Shown piece by piece: positions 63,201 through 63,634 of a stretch of DNA of 63,634 bases (within the stretch, counting starts at the first letter, position 1; each line of letters starts with the position of its first letter). The notes below the pieces were generated by a model. The model was not told where the DNA came from and did not search any database. It worked only from the letters and a program-made list of their open reading frames with translations. A program made the translations under genes and the position numbers. The stretch is taken from the NCBI GenBank assembly GCA_023418055.1, contig JAEZDP010000027.1:1-63634 (forward strand), in the 5' to 3' direction. This stretch comes from Acidobacteriota bacterium. Its GTDB lineage: Bacteria; Acidobacteriota; Vicinamibacteria; Vicinamibacterales; Vicinamibacteraceae.

Positions 63201-63634
63201 GCCATCGCCCTCCAGCGCCTGCCGAGCGTGGTCACCGAAGACCAGATCGGATCGCTCCGCTATCGGCTGGCGGCGGCCCCGATCAGGGTCGGCGGTCGCG
63301 AAGCCATCCTCACGGTGCCCATGACGCTGCGTCAGCAGGAGATCGAGTCGGAGATCACCGAACTCGACCGTCACGTGAACCTCGGAGTCGTGGTGTTCAT
63401 CCTGCTGGGCGCGTTCCTGGGGTACTCGATGGCCGAGCGCATCGGCGACCCCGTGCAGCGGCTGACACGGGCCAGTCGACGCATCGCGGCGGGTGATCTC
63501 GACCAGCGCGTCGTGGCGCGCACCGCCGACGAACTGCAGCGCCTGGTCGAGGCCTTCAACGGGATGGCCGCCGAGCTGTCCCGGCAGCGCGTCCAGCTCG
63601 AGCGCACGCACCGCCTCGAGGCGTGGGCCGAGAT
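60252..63634 (+). CDS. large multi-membrane sensor histidine kinase, NtrY-like (partial, right edge)
   Basis: An open frame runs off the window after 1127 codons. The first helix is at about residues 23-43, then a periplasmic domain (about 45-260), eight or so helices (about 265-565), a second extracytoplasmic region (about 570-825), two more helices (about 830-850 and 870-890), another sensor region, a helix (1045-1063) and a HAMP domain (1064-1117). The last residues, RLEAWAE, are those that precede the H-box in NtrY-type kinases, so the catalytic part lies beyond the edge. TACACT lies eight bases before the ATG and no ribosome-binding site is visible. Confidence 0.75.
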   Translation, partial: MSSGRSDPATTRRRSDPTGTLALRVAAAGLLCMLAAGVCGWVWLAVRLGTSVEATIARVEDDVRGHFARRTADLQDLTTRLLAHPALAAGLSGTDRDERALFDVVAEEAARTGQDVAVTITALDGSAVAWAGRAQTLDPQMLSGRESLFVGPGSLGLRLVYVEPVPAPAGPREAATGGAPVPRRLGTIVAEYVLSPQAGVAAPAALPAPLETPLVTVELMLHFASGIAAPADDTVIVVEGPAGQPLVDARIPRADVVQRRSEAYRQLFGLMGAVAGLVTLVLSGVLGWERRGYGSPGYLGMTGAALVLLVTTRVVWWLALPALAFAGPVTTGDLYASAWLPGVHRSPADLVATAVCALGAIALLVDPVRRLRLHTPHRRRSALASRQQLLTFVAWQLTAGVVAAVLAFVCQALVADTVARARIDMLNLAPEVGALPRVVLQVGLLGVCTALFWGQVLVLRAALLGWARSQVPVWQRDLLPAAAWLLPTLLLTAGSWLGAREVPELALLAWVAAGAVAALVLASGLSWFRHGSQSRRLLTVYGALLLPALLLYPLLLDGVMRAKRRLVATEYAVEAITHPQELQKRLERALRQLDELPDLARIVSSVPRLPGVVQTDTALALWRQTDLATFRLTSAVEIYAADGPLLSRFALNFPEYEATVNEWHGTACTWDVFAEALPFGSEERPMLHAERAVCAVDPATGRQVMVGGLILHVMLDYNALPFLSTQGPYFDLFRAGEPQRPQDLPQRDVDLVLYGWGRSAIYSSASRVWPLPDDVFDRAYASREAFWATQQRGDRLYDIHVSNDRLALYVVGFPRTRLLGHLVHLAEIATLAGVATILLLGAVSLLHRVNRRGPQPGTLLVREIRASFTRKLFLAFVATSVIPVLTLALLVRTFVTARLLADVEAEATRTASVAQRVIEESLAVQQPGYVTTRGLSDDIMVWISRVISQDVNIFVGSTLRATSQRDLFQSGLLPERTPDSVYRAIALQRLPSVVTEDQIGSLRYRLAAAPIRVGGREAILTVPMTLRQQEIESEITELDRHVNLGVVVFILLGAFLGYSMAERIGDPVQRLTRASRRIAAGDLDQRVVARTADELQRLVEAFNGMAAELSRQRVQLERTHRLEAWAE
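60264..60302. repeat. direct repeat AGGTCTGACCCC at the kinase start
   Basis: AGGTCTGACCCC occurs at 60264-60275 and 60291-60302, 27 bases apart. It lies in the first codons of the kinase gene as annotated, translated as two RSDP units. The word resembles GGGGTCAGACC-type dispersed repeats common in intergenic DNA of environmental bacteria. Confidence 0.7.

Overview
The window is a GC-rich (roughly 70%) piece of a Gram-negative chromosome. It carries an LPS-export (Lpt) set, a Tol-Pal envelope machine, outer-membrane porin and lipoproteins, sigma-54 (RpoN) and Tat-exported proteins. The gene mix fits an Acidobacteriota, probably a Vicinamibacteria-type organism: fused Lpt proteins, TldD/TldE families with Tat signals, HPr kinase together with an EIIA-Man-type PTS, and MoxR-DUF58-Bat clusters. 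That assignment is an inference from gene content, not from a marker gene. Genes are tightly packed, with many ATGA or GTGA stop/start overlaps, and almost all look like vertically inherited housekeeping or core accessory genes. I saw no insertion sequence, prophage, CRISPR array, tRNA or rRNA.

Layout. 1-5 kb: an ammonium module (BBP2-type porin, sigma-54 enhancer-binding regulator, AmtB, P-II) with a likely sigma-54 promoter and a NifA-like upstream site in front of amtB. 5-7.3 kb: a PKD/Ig lipoprotein divergent from a pseudopilin-like protein. 7.3-12.5 kb: an amino-sugar/peptidoglycan salvage cluster (MFS transporter, GHL10 glycosidase, BadF-type GlcNAc/MurNAc kinase, NagB, MurQ). 12.7-19.5 kb: a MoxR-DUF58-BatA-DUF4175-type operon ending in an unrecognised membrane protein. 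19.6-24.3 kb: two Tat-exported TldD metalloproteases flanking a TldE. 24.4-27.8 kb: XerD convergent with a fused LptF/LptG. 27.8-28.5 kb: the only long non-coding stretch, with an AT-rich island and short tandem repeats. 28.5-33.6 kb: parA-parB, a DUF151 nuclease, miaB and recN on the minus strand.

33.7-39.3 kb: the Tol-Pal operon tolQ-tolR-tolA-tolB-pal-cpoB followed by ssb. 39.3-54.7 kb: a minus-strand run of twelve closely spaced genes (dnaE-accA-recJ-lptCA-lptB-rpoN-hpf-hprK-rapZ-EIIA-ptsH-ptsI). It combines replication, fatty-acid and LPS export genes with RpoN and a regulatory phosphotransferase chain that has no sugar permease in view. 54.8-60.2 kb: guaA with an ArsC/Spx-like gene, divergent from a PQQ-type beta-propeller, then a class I aminotransferase and a membrane protein. 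60.3 kb to the end: the start of a very large multi-membrane histidine kinase of the NtrY type, cut by the window edge.

The candidates most worth pursuing are the self-contained peptidoglycan sugar salvage cluster, the TldD-TldE-TldD cassette in which only the TldD subunits carry Tat signals, the amtB promoter/regulator arrangement with an atypical P-II lacking Tyr51, a recurring -10 box placed 6-11 bases before start codons (leaderless transcripts), and short degenerate tandem repeats sitting at gene 3' ends.
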